From positions 2,170,001 through 2,234,000 of the forward strand of contig NZ_CP086068.1 of the NCBI RefSeq assembly GCF_020783335.1: 64,000 bases of DNA, read 5' to 3'. Shown piece after piece: positions 33,192 to 42,142 of this stretch. Origin of the DNA: Mucilaginibacter daejeonensis (GTDB lineage: Bacteria > Bacteroidota > Bacteroidia > Sphingobacteriales > Sphingobacteriaceae). The notes under the pieces were generated by a model. It saw only the letters and a program-made list of their open reading frames with translations. It ran no database searches and had not been told where the DNA came from. Positions within the stretch are counted from its first letter, which is position 1. Each line of letters starts with the position of its first letter. A program made the position numbers and the translations under genes.

Positions 33192-34442
33192 GTGGACAGA
33201 ATAATTGAAAAGAGAACGTGGAACGCTAAACGCATAGCCACCATTGCCGGCATCGCTGGTGTGGTTCTATTGATCGCGGGGAGCATTTATTTCACGTCGG
33301 GCAAAAGCAAGTTGAATGTAGATACCGAACGTATCACCATCAGTGATGTGACAAAGGGCTCGTTCCAGGAGATCATTCCGCTGAACGGTATCGTGATGCC
33401 GATCACCACTATATTTTTGGACGCTGTTGAAGGCGGCCGGGTAGAAAAAGTATTTGTAGAGGATGGAGCCACCTTAAAGGCTGGTCAACCGATATTGAAA
33501 TTAGCCAACACTGACCTTGAGCTTAGCCTGGCCAATGAAGAGACAGCCGTGTTCAATGTGCTCACTCAAATGCAGATCTCGCATGATAACGCACGTCAGA
33601 ATACTATCAGCAAGCTCAACCAGATGGCTGAGGTAGAAAGCGGATTAAAAGAGGCCGGACGTATCTATGAATTGAATAAAAAGCTGTATGCCCAAAAAGC
33701 TATCGGTATGCAGGAGTTCCAAAAATCGGAGAACGATTACCTGTATGCGGTGCGCCGTAAGCGGCTGACCACGCAGATCCTTAACCAGGATTCTACCGCG
33801 GTGAATCAGCAGACCAAGCAAAGCCGCGACTCCTATGCACACATGAAAGCCACTTTGGAACTGATGCGCAAAAAGGTAGGCGATCTGGTAGTACGTGCAC
33901 CCGTAGATGGCCAGTTGACCGCACTGGATGCCGAGATCGGTCAAAGCAAGCAAAAGGGTGGACGATTAGGTCAGATAGATGTACTGTCGGGCTTTAAGGT
34001 GAGGGTAGATGTGGATGAACACTACATTACCCGCGTAATGAATGGCCAGACCGGGGAATTCACCCTTGGCGATAAGACCTACAAGCTGAAGATAAAAAAG
34101 GTATTTACTCAGGTAAGTAACGGCCGTTTCCAGGTCGATATGGTATTTGTTGGTGCGGTGCCAAAAGATATTCGCCGCGGGCAAAGTTTACAGGTGCGAC
34201 TGGCTCTGAGCGATGAGACCCAAGCCGTACTTGTGCCTAAAGGTGGTTTTTACCAGCAAACAGGCGGTAACTGGATATTTAAATTGAGTGAGAACGGCAA
34301 GACGGCTTACCGAGTAGATATTCAACTGAACCGCCAGAATCCGGATTACTATGAGGTTACTTCAGGCTTAAAACCCGGCGACCGTGTGGTGACCTCCAGT
34401 TACGAGAACTACGGCGACATGCAAGAACTGGTTCTTAAATAG
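33192..34442 (+). CDS. Periplasmic adaptor (MacA/HlyD family) of an ABC exporter
   Basis: The 416-residue protein has one N-terminal membrane anchor (residues 14-32). A lipoyl-like half-motif (VEGGRVEKVFVEDGATLKAGQPILKLAN) follows, then a coiled-coil hairpin of about 110 residues and a second lipoyl half with VRAPVDGQLTALDAEIGQ. A beta-barrel and membrane-proximal domain (DRVVTSSYENYGDMQ) close the protein. Such adaptors bridge an inner-membrane ABC transporter and a TolC channel. The start is GTG at 33192. It is the first gene of the export operon. Confidence 0.92.
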   Translation: MDRIIEKRTWNAKRIATIAGIAGVVLLIAGSIYFTSGKSKLNVDTERITISDVTKGSFQEIIPLNGIVMPITTIFLDAVEGGRVEKVFVEDGATLKAGQPILKLANTDLELSLANEETAVFNVLTQMQISHDNARQNTISKLNQMAEVESGLKEAGRIYELNKKLYAQKAIGMQEFQKSENDYLYAVRRKRLTTQILNQDSTAVNQQTKQSRDSYAHMKATLELMRKKVGDLVVRAPVDGQLTALDAEIGQSKQKGGRLGQIDVLSGFKVRVDVDEHYITRVMNGQTGEFTLGDKTYKLKIKKVFTQVSNGRFQVDMVFVGAVPKDIRRGQSLQVRLALSDETQAVLVPKGGFYQQTGGNWIFKLSENGKTAYRVDIQLNRQNPDYYEVTSGLKPGDRVVTSSYENYGDMQELVLK

Positions 34443-34524
34443 CAGTATTTACATCGGGCACTTAACGATATTAACAAGACACATCACAATTTATATGACC
34501 CTGTGATAAGGGTGGGGAGGATAA

Positions 34525-35202
34525 ATGATCAAAATAACTAACCTTGAAAAATTCTACCGTACCGAAGAGGTAGAGACCGTTGCGTTGAACAAACTCAACA
34601 TGGAAGTGAATACCGGCGAGTTCGTGGCCATTATGGGTCCCTCTGGCTGTGGTAAATCGACCTTGCTGAACATCCTAGGCCTTTTAGATGACCCCGATGG
34701 TGGCAGCTATCTGTTCAATGGCACTGAGGTGGCTCATTTTAATGAGCGTAAGCGTGCCGATCTACGCAAGCACAACATCGGATTTGTATTCCAAAGTTTT
34801 AACCTTATCGATGAGCTAACCGTGTTCGAAAATGTGGAGCTTCCATTGATATACACCGGTATAGGCGCTGCCGAACGCAAAACAAGGGTAGAAGAGGTGT
34901 TAGGCAAGATGCAGATCATGCACCGCCGAAATCACTATCCGCAGCAATTATCTGGTGGTCAGCAACAGCGCGTTGCTATTGCCCGCGCAGTGGTGAACAA
35001 ACCTAAACTGATACTGGCTGATGAGCCCACCGGTAACCTCGATAGCAGCAACGGTAACGAGGTGATGGAGCTTTTGACCGACCTGAACGAGCAGGGAACG
35101 ACCATCATCATGGTGACCCACTCTGAGCACGATGCAAGATACAGTCATCGCATCATTCGCCTGTTAGACGGGCACACCGTTGTCGAGAACATCATGATGT
35201 AA
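34525..35202 (+). CDS. MacB/LolD-type ABC transporter ATPase 1
   Basis: The 225-residue nucleotide-binding protein has Walker A GPSGCGKST (38-46), a Q-loop FVFQSFNLIDELT, signature LSGGQQQ with the following R149 and V150, Walker B LILADEPTGNLDS, and a switch histidine in VTHSEHD. This is the MacB/LolD/FtsE-like class, which powers mechanotransmission permeases without moving substrate through the membrane. Here it precedes the S41 protease gene and three permeases, so it can serve any of them. A GGGGAGGATAA sequence just before its ATG is an unusually good ribosome-binding site for this phylum. Confidence 0.95.
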   Translation: MIKITNLEKFYRTEEVETVALNKLNMEVNTGEFVAIMGPSGCGKSTLLNILGLLDDPDGGSYLFNGTEVAHFNERKRADLRKHNIGFVFQSFNLIDELTVFENVELPLIYTGIGAAERKTRVEEVLGKMQIMHRRNHYPQQLSGGQQQRVAIARAVVNKPKLILADEPTGNLDSSNGNEVMELLTDLNEQGTTIIMVTHSEHDARYSHRIIRLLDGHTVVENIMM

Positions 35203-35222
35203 TACCTCCACCGATCACTCAC

Positions 35223-36662
35223 ATGAAGATACCTAAACTCTTATCGACCATTTTGGTGGCTGCATCGGCGGTCTGCTCATCTGCGAGTGCCCAGGTGCAG
35301 ATGCCTAATACCCTCAAGCCCGAACAGAAGGTTTATGGCCTTTCGAAGTTCTGGCAGGAAGTGAATTACAATTTTGTGTACCTCAATAAGGTTGATCGAA
35401 AAGCATGGGATAGCTTGTACACCGCTATGATACCAGTGGTACAGCAGACCAGGAACGACTACGAGTATTTTCACGAACTGCAACGTTTTTGTGCGTTCCT
35501 GAAGGACGGGCATACCAACATCTACCTCCCTCAGGCGATAGAACAGAAAATACTGACCAGCATGTTCGGTAAATACCGGTTGTTCATCCAAAATATCGAC
35601 GGTCATGCGATCATCACCCGCACCAACCTAAGCATCAAGGAGGAGGTACCGGTTGGTGGCGAAGTGGTTGAAGTGAACGGACTAAGTACCGCCGCTTACA
35701 TGAATAAATATGTAAGGCCCTACATCTCCTCATCTACCCAATATGTGTTAGATGATCAGGCGGCCTCATCGCTTTTACAAGGACCTGAAGGCAGCACTTA
35801 CAATGTAAAGATCAAAACGCCCAAAGGAGCAGTTAAGAACTTGCAGTTGACGCATGCCCGTACCGAGGAAAAAGAGACGATACCAGCTTTTGAGGAGTCG
35901 GGGCTACTGACCATGAAGTGGTACCCCGGCGATGTGGCTTATGTAGCCTTGAACAGCTTTGGCGACCGCAAGATCGACACCCTGTTCATTCAAAAGCTTC
36001 CTGAGTTATACAAGGCGAAGTCGCTGATCATCGATCTTCGCAACAATGGAGGTGGCAGCACCAGCATTGGCGCAGCGATACTCAGCTATCTGACCAACGA
36101 CAGCACTTACTACGGCTCTAAGGCTGTTAGTCGCCTGCATAGCTCGGCCTTTAAAGCCTGGGGGGTATATGTAACGCCTAAGGATACCATCAACAGCGAC
36201 TGGAACAAAAAGGCTTGGTTAGATAATCATGACCTGCGGATGGAAGTGGTGTCGTCAGGCAGTGTTTACCGCAACCAAGCAAAAGAACAACGCCTGGTAG
36301 TACCCACGGCGGTGCTGATTGGTCATAACACAGCATCAGCAGCAGAGGACTTTTTGATCCTGGCTGATAAACAACAGCATATGGTCAAGATCGGACAGAA
36401 TACTTTCGGCAGCACAGGCCAGCCATACTTGTTCGATCTGCCCGGGGGCGCTAAAGCACGGGTATGCACCAAGAAAGATACCTATCCTGACGGACGCGAA
36501 TTTGTTGGCTACGGCATTAAACCTGACATTGAGGTAGTGACCACCGTAAAGGATCTGATAAATAACAATGACCCCGCCCTCAACAAAGCGCTCCGTTTAC
36601 TTAAGAACAGCACACTGAAAAGCATAACCGCAAGTAAGACCGCATCCCTAAACTCTAAATAA
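35223..36662 (+). CDS. Secreted S41 family (C-terminal processing-type) peptidase
   Basis: The 479-residue protein has a signal peptide (MKIPKLLSTILVAASAVCSSASA). The S41 core includes DLRNNGGG (271-278) and the catalytic serine S372 in GHNTASAAEDF. A PDZ-like segment (GGEVVEVNGLS, 145-155) precedes it. It is not the CtpA form with a lysine dyad that I can assign; it resembles tricorn/IRBP-like members. It sits inside the exporter operon between the first ATPase and the small duplicated-domain protein, suggesting it processes an exported substrate or the small protein. Confidence 0.87.
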   Translation: MKIPKLLSTILVAASAVCSSASAQVQMPNTLKPEQKVYGLSKFWQEVNYNFVYLNKVDRKAWDSLYTAMIPVVQQTRNDYEYFHELQRFCAFLKDGHTNIYLPQAIEQKILTSMFGKYRLFIQNIDGHAIITRTNLSIKEEVPVGGEVVEVNGLSTAAYMNKYVRPYISSSTQYVLDDQAASSLLQGPEGSTYNVKIKTPKGAVKNLQLTHARTEEKETIPAFEESGLLTMKWYPGDVAYVALNSFGDRKIDTLFIQKLPELYKAKSLIIDLRNNGGGSTSIGAAILSYLTNDSTYYGSKAVSRLHSSAFKAWGVYVTPKDTINSDWNKKAWLDNHDLRMEVVSSGSVYRNQAKEQRLVVPTAVLIGHNTASAAEDFLILADKQQHMVKIGQNTFGSTGQPYLFDLPGGAKARVCTKKDTYPDGREFVGYGIKPDIEVVTTVKDLINNNDPALNKALRLLKNSTLKSITASKTASLNSK

Positions 36663-36669
36663 TATCTAT

Positions 36670-37182
36670 ATGAAGACCTTAAAACTTATCATACCTCTAT
36701 TGGCCGTTTCGTTAGCGGCCAGTGCTCAACGCAAACACGAGAACATCAGCGAAAGCATTCATGAAGATGGCTCCGAATTAAAGATCGATATCAGTGGCAA
36801 GAACAATGGCCGCAACCTCGATTATCACCGACGCTTTAACGTAAAGGGCATGAGCAAGGCACAAAAAGATGCCATCATTAAAAAGGTTACCGATTCGTTA
36901 GGCCTTGCGCCACATACAGAGCCCGGTCATCCTCAAGTACCGCAGCCACCGACGCCACCAGCCTCGGTGACGAGCACCAAAAGTTCGAGTACCCATTTAG
37001 ATTCAGATATACACGACGATGGTAAGACCATGCAAGTACGCATATCAGGCAATAAAGGCAAAGGCACTTTCAGCTACTCAAAAAATTTCAACGTGAAAGG
37101 CATGTCAAAAGCGGATAAGGATGCACTGATCAAACATATAACCGACTCGCTTGGTGTAAGTGACCGTGTGAACACTCATTAA
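36670..37182 (+). CDS. Small secreted protein made of two copies of a 54-residue domain
   Basis: The 170-residue protein starts with a signal peptide ending ASAQ at residue 20. Residues 27-80 and 111-164 align without gaps and share 27 of 54 positions. Both contain FNVKGMSKA-K-DA and end KxxTDSLG. A proline-rich linker (86-99) joins them. I know no family with this arrangement. It starts 8 bases after the protease gene and ends 11 before the first permease gene, so it is an integral member of the export operon, perhaps a substrate, a substrate-binding helper, or an inhibitor of the protease. Confidence 0.8.
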   Translation: MKTLKLIIPLLAVSLAASAQRKHENISESIHEDGSELKIDISGKNNGRNLDYHRRFNVKGMSKAQKDAIIKKVTDSLGLAPHTEPGHPQVPQPPTPPASVTSTKSSSTHLDSDIHDDGKTMQVRISGNKGKGTFSYSKNFNVKGMSKADKDALIKHITDSLGVSDRVNTH

Positions 37183-37192
37183 ACCTGACGTT

Positions 37193-39616
37193 ATGCTCAA
37201 AAACTACATCAAGATCGCCTGGCGCAATCTGTGGAAAGGCCGGATATTCAATTTTATGAATGTGACAGGGTTATCAGTAGCGGTGGCCTGCTGCACACTG
37301 ATCTTCCTGACCGTTTATTACGAGTTCAGCTATGATAGCTTCCATGAGAACATCGATAACATTTACCAGGTATATAACCGCTCGAACAGGCCGACAGGCG
37401 TAGAAGTGAGCACGGCTTGCCCGATACCTTTGGCTCCTGCTATCAAAGCTGATTATCCATTCATTAAGTATACTACCCGTTCAGGAAACTCATCCGCAGA
37501 GGTGAGGTACGGCGGGAAGACGATCGAACAGGACGTTCATTTTGTGGATCCTGATTTTTTTAAGATGTTCAGCTTTTCGTTCTTAAAGGGCAACGAGGCT
37601 GGCGCACTTTCGGGTCTGAATAGCGTTGTCTTGACCCAAACATCTGCAAAGGCCATATTTGGTACCGAGGACGTACAGAACAAGACCATTACGCTGAATA
37701 TGAATGGCCAGGAAATGCCGTTCGTGGTTTCAGGTGTGATCAAAGATATTCCCGATAACTCGAGTATCACCTTCCACATGGCTGTCCGTTTTGAACATTT
37801 TACCAGCTACAAAGCGGATATGGACAATTGGAACAACCGTTCACATTTCCTTTTCCTCCAATTCAAAGACGGATACGATCCTTCCAAATTCTCTCAGCAA
37901 CTAAAGCCGTTCGTGAATAGGTATTACGCTGAAAGCATCAATAATCTGAAAAAGGATGGTGCAAAGCCAGACGTCAATGGTAATTTATTTAGCCTGGCAG
38001 TCGCTCCGTTCTCTAACAATCACTTTGCCACCCAAATGGGTGGGGTAGAAGGAAGCGAGGTAAGCAAGATATATCCTATAAGTTTAATGGTTATCGGCTG
38101 CTTTATACTGGTGATCGCCTGTATAAACTTCATCAACCTGTCGGTAGCACGTGGTTTTACACGTGCACGTGAAGTTGGGGTACGTAAAACGTTAGGTGCT
38201 GGCAAATTGCAATTGCTCGCCCAATTTTGGACGGAGACCATCATGGTTTGCCTAACCTCAACACTGATCGGGCTGTTGTTAGCAGCATTGCTGATGAAGC
38301 CGTTCAAGGCTATCTTTAGAAGCCACATTGAATTGAAAATGATGGTAGAGCCTAAACAATTGCTGGGCATACTGATCATATTCATGGTGGTGACCGCCGT
38401 TGCAGGGTTTTACCCGGCGTTGATGATGATCCGCTACAAGACCGTAGCGGTGTTGAAAGGTACGATAACAGCAGGCAAGCCCGGTAAACTACGCAACACC
38501 TTGCTGGTTGTACAATTCGCACTGTCGACCTTGCTGATCATTTGCACCATCATTACCTGGCAGCAGATCACCTACCTGAACAATAAACCCTTGGGCTATA
38601 ACAAGACCGAGGTCTTGAGTATCCCGGTCACCAAGGGACAGGTAGGCACCGATGCATTGCATGTGATGCGGAATGTGCTCCGTGCGAATAATGAGGTGGT
38701 CGCAGTGAGCGGCGCATACATGAACATGGGCCGCGGCAACGATGGCTCGTCCATGAGCTCCATATTGGGTTTTGAATATCAGGGCCATGAGGTGCGCACA
38801 AACATACAGCGTATCGATTACGACTATTTGAAAACGCTCGACATCAAATTGTTAGAAGGCCGCGAGTTTGACCCGGAGCGTGCAACGGATAGCTCGGCCG
38901 TGATCATCAATGAAAGTATGGCCCGTCAGTTGGGTGGTAACAAGCTTATCGGTACTCAGTTGCCCATGTTGGATGGACGCCCCAAAGCCGAGATCGTGGG
39001 CATTATGAAGGACTATAACTTCCGGTCATTACATGAAGAGATAGCCCCGTTGAGCCTAACTATGGACAAGGACTATACCATCAATTACATATTTGTAAAG
39101 GTTCGTCCCGGTAATCTGGTTCATAGTTACGATGAAATAAAACGTACCTGGAAAAAGGAATATCCTAATGCGGAATTCCTGGCCTCATGGCTTAATGAGA
39201 ATACGGAGCGTCAGTACCTGAACGAAAAACGCTTATCGGGCATATTCGTGAGCGGCGCGGTGCTAGCCATCGTGATCTCATGCATAGGGTTGCTGGCCAT
39301 CTCGATCATGATCGTGATACAACGCACCAAAGAGATAGGCATCCGCAAGGTACTGGGTGCTAACGTAGCGGGTATCGTGCTCATGTTATCGCAGGATTTC
39401 ATCAAACTGGTATTATTGGCCGCAGTGATGGCGTTCCCGGTGGCCTGGTACCTGATGGATCATTGGCTGCAGGGCTTTGCATACCGTATCCACATCCAGT
39501 GGTGGGTGTTCGTCGCAGCAACTTTGCTGGCCATGATACTTGCCGTGATCACGGTAAGCTTCCAGTCCATCAAAGCGGCGTTGGCCAATCCAGTAAAAAG
39601 CTTACGAAGCGAATAG
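37193..39616 (+). CDS. MacB/FtsX-type ABC permease 1
   Basis: The 807-residue protein has the long mechanotransmission layout: an N-terminal membrane helix (IFNFMNVTGLSVAVACCTLIFL), a MacB periplasmic core domain (residues 45-290), three central helices with an FtsX core (GVRKTLGAGKLQLLAQF), then a second periplasmic domain. Two to three C-terminal helices with the conserved TKEIGIRKVLGANVAGI coupling motif and the end NPVKSLRSE close the protein. No fused ATPase is present, so it must use the separate ATPase subunits. Its sequence is clearly paralogous to the next two permeases. Confidence 0.93.
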   Translation: MLKNYIKIAWRNLWKGRIFNFMNVTGLSVAVACCTLIFLTVYYEFSYDSFHENIDNIYQVYNRSNRPTGVEVSTACPIPLAPAIKADYPFIKYTTRSGNSSAEVRYGGKTIEQDVHFVDPDFFKMFSFSFLKGNEAGALSGLNSVVLTQTSAKAIFGTEDVQNKTITLNMNGQEMPFVVSGVIKDIPDNSSITFHMAVRFEHFTSYKADMDNWNNRSHFLFLQFKDGYDPSKFSQQLKPFVNRYYAESINNLKKDGAKPDVNGNLFSLAVAPFSNNHFATQMGGVEGSEVSKIYPISLMVIGCFILVIACINFINLSVARGFTRAREVGVRKTLGAGKLQLLAQFWTETIMVCLTSTLIGLLLAALLMKPFKAIFRSHIELKMMVEPKQLLGILIIFMVVTAVAGFYPALMMIRYKTVAVLKGTITAGKPGKLRNTLLVVQFALSTLLIICTIITWQQITYLNNKPLGYNKTEVLSIPVTKGQVGTDALHVMRNVLRANNEVVAVSGAYMNMGRGNDGSSMSSILGFEYQGHEVRTNIQRIDYDYLKTLDIKLLEGREFDPERATDSSAVIINESMARQLGGNKLIGTQLPMLDGRPKAEIVGIMKDYNFRSLHEEIAPLSLTMDKDYTINYIFVKVRPGNLVHSYDEIKRTWKKEYPNAEFLASWLNENTERQYLNEKRLSGIFVSGAVLAIVISCIGLLAISIMIVIQRTKEIGIRKVLGANVAGIVLMLSQDFIKLVLLAAVMAFPVAWYLMDHWLQGFAYRIHIQWWVFVAATLLAMILAVITVSFQSIKAALANPVKSLRSE

Positions 39617-39619
39617 TTC

Positions 39620-39659
39620 AGTGGGCGGCCTGGTAGATAACAATACCTGGCCACCCACT
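39620..39659 (+). other. Strong intergenic hairpin between permease genes 1 and 2
   Basis: AGTGGGCGGCCTGGTA (39620-39635) and TACCTGGCCACCCACT (39644-39659) form a 16-position stem with one mismatch and one G-U pair, closing an 8-base loop. No T-run follows. It may be an RNA-stabilising or processing element that sets the relative levels of the permeases. Confidence 0.55.
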
Positions 39660-39683
39660 AATCACCATTAACCAGTCACTACC

Positions 39684-42050
39684 ATGTTCAAGAATTACCT
39701 CAAGATCGCCTGGCGCGCGTTGCTGAATAGCAAGGGTTTCTCGTTTATCAATATAGCCGGATTAAGTATCGGTATGGCGGCTGCCATGCTCATCGCGCTA
39801 TGGATCTGGAACGAGCTCAGCTTTGACCGCTTTCATAACGACATCAACAATACTTATGTGGCTTTTAATCGGGCCAAGTTCGATGGCAGGCTCGATTGCT
39901 GGCCTACCACACCCAATCCGCTTGGTCCTGCGCTTAAGCAAGAGTACCCGGAGGTAAAGCGCAGTGTACGAGTAGGATGGAGCGAGCAGCATTTGATCGA
40001 TCACGACGACAAAAAGCTACAGGCCAAGGGGTTTATTACCGATGATGGATTTCTGCAGTTGTTCAATTTCCCCGCGATCAGCGGTAATATATCAACGGCA
40101 TTAAAGGAGCCTAACAGCCTGGTGATCACCGAGACCCTGGCCAAAAAGATATATGGCGACGAAGATGCCGTGGGTAAAATCATTAAGCTGGATAACCGTT
40201 TTGAAATGAAGGTGACCGCGGTCCTCAAAACGCTGCCATCCAACACAAGGTTCCAGTTCGACCTCATGATGCCCTGGAGCTTTATGAAACAACTGTATGG
40301 CCGTGATGACCCATATTGGGGCAACAATAGCTATAAGACCTACGTGCAACTTCAACCTAACACACAATTAGAAGCACTGAACAAAAAGATACGCGACATC
40401 ACGATCCGTCACTCCAACCATGACGAGGACACAGAGGTTTTCTTGTACCCGCTGAGCGACTTTTACCTGCACAATAGCTTTGTTAATGGTAAGCCAGTTG
40501 GTGGCCGTATAGAGGTAGTTCATTTATTTGCGGTGATCGCATCTTTCATTTTGCTGATCGCCTGTATAAATTTCATGAACTTGAGCACCGCCCGTAGCGA
40601 GAAACGCGCCAAGGAGGTAGGTGTTCGAAAGGCCATAGGCGCACTTAAGAACTCGCTGATCGGACAGTTCCTGCTCGAGTCGGTCATTATATCGGTCATC
40701 GCCGGCGTGATATCGGTCGTGCTGGCACAAGTATTCCTGCCATACTTTAATACTTTGGTGCAATGGCATTTGGCCATACCGTATGGTTCGCTATGGTTCT
40801 GGGCCATATTTGTCAGCTTTATGCTGGTCACTGGTCTGCTTGCAGGTTGCTATCCGGCACTGTATCTGTCATCGTTCAAACCAGTGGAGGTGTTAAAGGG
40901 CACTTTTCGCTCGGCCAATGCATTGATCACACCGCGTAAATTGTTGGTGATCGTCCAGTTCACCTTTGCGGTGGTCATGATCGTGAGTACGATCATCATT
41001 CGCAGGCAGATCCAATACGCACAAGATCGTGATAACGGTTACAGTAAAGGTAATGTAGCGTTCGTTGACTTTTCGGGAGATATTGACAAGAACAAAGACC
41101 TCATCAAAAAGGAACTGTTAAGCAGCGGCGTGGCTACCGCCGTTACCATCACCAACCAAAGCTTTACCAATGCAGGTAGTAATTCGTGGGGACTCAACTG
41201 GCAAGGAAAAGCGCCTGGCTCAAAGATCGTATTCGATCAAATGGCAACGCTGGGCGATTTTGCCAAAACGTTAAAGTTGAAAATGCTCGAAGGGCGTGAC
41301 ATTGACCCTGAACGTTATCCTACCGATTCTACCGCCTGCCTGATCAGCGAATTGGCCTTAAAGGCAATGGGTTTTAAGCAACCTATTGGGCAGATCATTG
41401 ATAAGGACGGCATCAAGTGGCATGTGGTGGGCGTATTTAAAGACTTCATCTGGGGTTCACCGTTCGATCCGCTTAACCCCATGTTCGTGATGGGGCCCGC
41501 CACCCGTTGGTCAAATAATATCAATTGGCGCTTTAGCGATCAAAAACCGATCGGTCAGTTAATGAAACAGGCAGAGGCAATATTTAAGAGATACAATCCG
41601 GCTTTCCCTTTCCAGGCTAACTTTTTAGATGAAGAGTATGCTCAAAAATTTCATGAGCAACAACGTACAGAAAGCTTGGCCGGTACGTTCGCCATTCTTA
41701 CCATTATCATTTCGTGTTTAGGATTGTTCGGGCTTGCCGCATACATGGCGGCTAACCGCACTAAGGAGATAGGCGTTCGCAAAGTGTTAGGCGCGTCAGT
41801 GGCTAATATCACCACTTTATTATCTGTCGATTTCCTGAAGTTGGTGGTCGCCTCCATTGTGATCGCCACACCGATCGCCTGGTTCGCCATGAACAAGTGG
41901 CTGCAAAATTACACCTACCGGATCGAGGTAGAATGGTGGGTGTTCTTGCTGGCGGGTGGCGCTGCTGTACTGATCGCTTTGCTCACCGTAAGTTTCCAAT
42001 CGGTACGTGCCGCTGTAGCCAATCCAGTAAAAAGTTTACGTAGCGAGTGA
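39684..42050 (+). CDS. MacB/FtsX-type ABC permease 2
   Basis: The 788-residue protein is a paralogue of the first permease with the same order of parts: N-terminal helix (FINIAGLSIGMAAAMLIALWIW), periplasmic domain, FtsX core (KEVGVRKAIGALKNSLIGQF), second periplasmic domain, and a C-terminal membrane block with TKEIGVRKVLGASVANI and NPVKSLRSE. The identical C-terminal VKSLRSE in permeases 1 and 2 points to relatively recent duplication. It needs separate ATPase subunits. Confidence 0.93.
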   Translation: MFKNYLKIAWRALLNSKGFSFINIAGLSIGMAAAMLIALWIWNELSFDRFHNDINNTYVAFNRAKFDGRLDCWPTTPNPLGPALKQEYPEVKRSVRVGWSEQHLIDHDDKKLQAKGFITDDGFLQLFNFPAISGNISTALKEPNSLVITETLAKKIYGDEDAVGKIIKLDNRFEMKVTAVLKTLPSNTRFQFDLMMPWSFMKQLYGRDDPYWGNNSYKTYVQLQPNTQLEALNKKIRDITIRHSNHDEDTEVFLYPLSDFYLHNSFVNGKPVGGRIEVVHLFAVIASFILLIACINFMNLSTARSEKRAKEVGVRKAIGALKNSLIGQFLLESVIISVIAGVISVVLAQVFLPYFNTLVQWHLAIPYGSLWFWAIFVSFMLVTGLLAGCYPALYLSSFKPVEVLKGTFRSANALITPRKLLVIVQFTFAVVMIVSTIIIRRQIQYAQDRDNGYSKGNVAFVDFSGDIDKNKDLIKKELLSSGVATAVTITNQSFTNAGSNSWGLNWQGKAPGSKIVFDQMATLGDFAKTLKLKMLEGRDIDPERYPTDSTACLISELALKAMGFKQPIGQIIDKDGIKWHVVGVFKDFIWGSPFDPLNPMFVMGPATRWSNNINWRFSDQKPIGQLMKQAEAIFKRYNPAFPFQANFLDEEYAQKFHEQQRTESLAGTFAILTIIISCLGLFGLAAYMAANRTKEIGVRKVLGASVANITTLLSVDFLKLVVASIVIATPIAWFAMNKWLQNYTYRIEVEWWVFLLAGGAAVLIALLTVSFQSVRAAVANPVKSLRSE

Positions 42051-42062
42051 TCGCTACACGTT

Positions 42063-42097
42063 TTCAGGCGGTGCCGGCTTTGGCCTCATCGCCTGAA
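42063..42097 (+). other. Intergenic hairpin between permease genes 2 and 3
   Basis: TTCAGGCG (42063-42070) and CGCCTGAA (42090-42097) are perfect complements around a 19-base loop. No T-run follows. This is a second intergenic stem-loop in the operon. Confidence 0.5.
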
Positions 42098-42142
42098 CTC
42101 GATTTATGATACTGATCTTCTATCACTATTAAAAGTTAGTAT

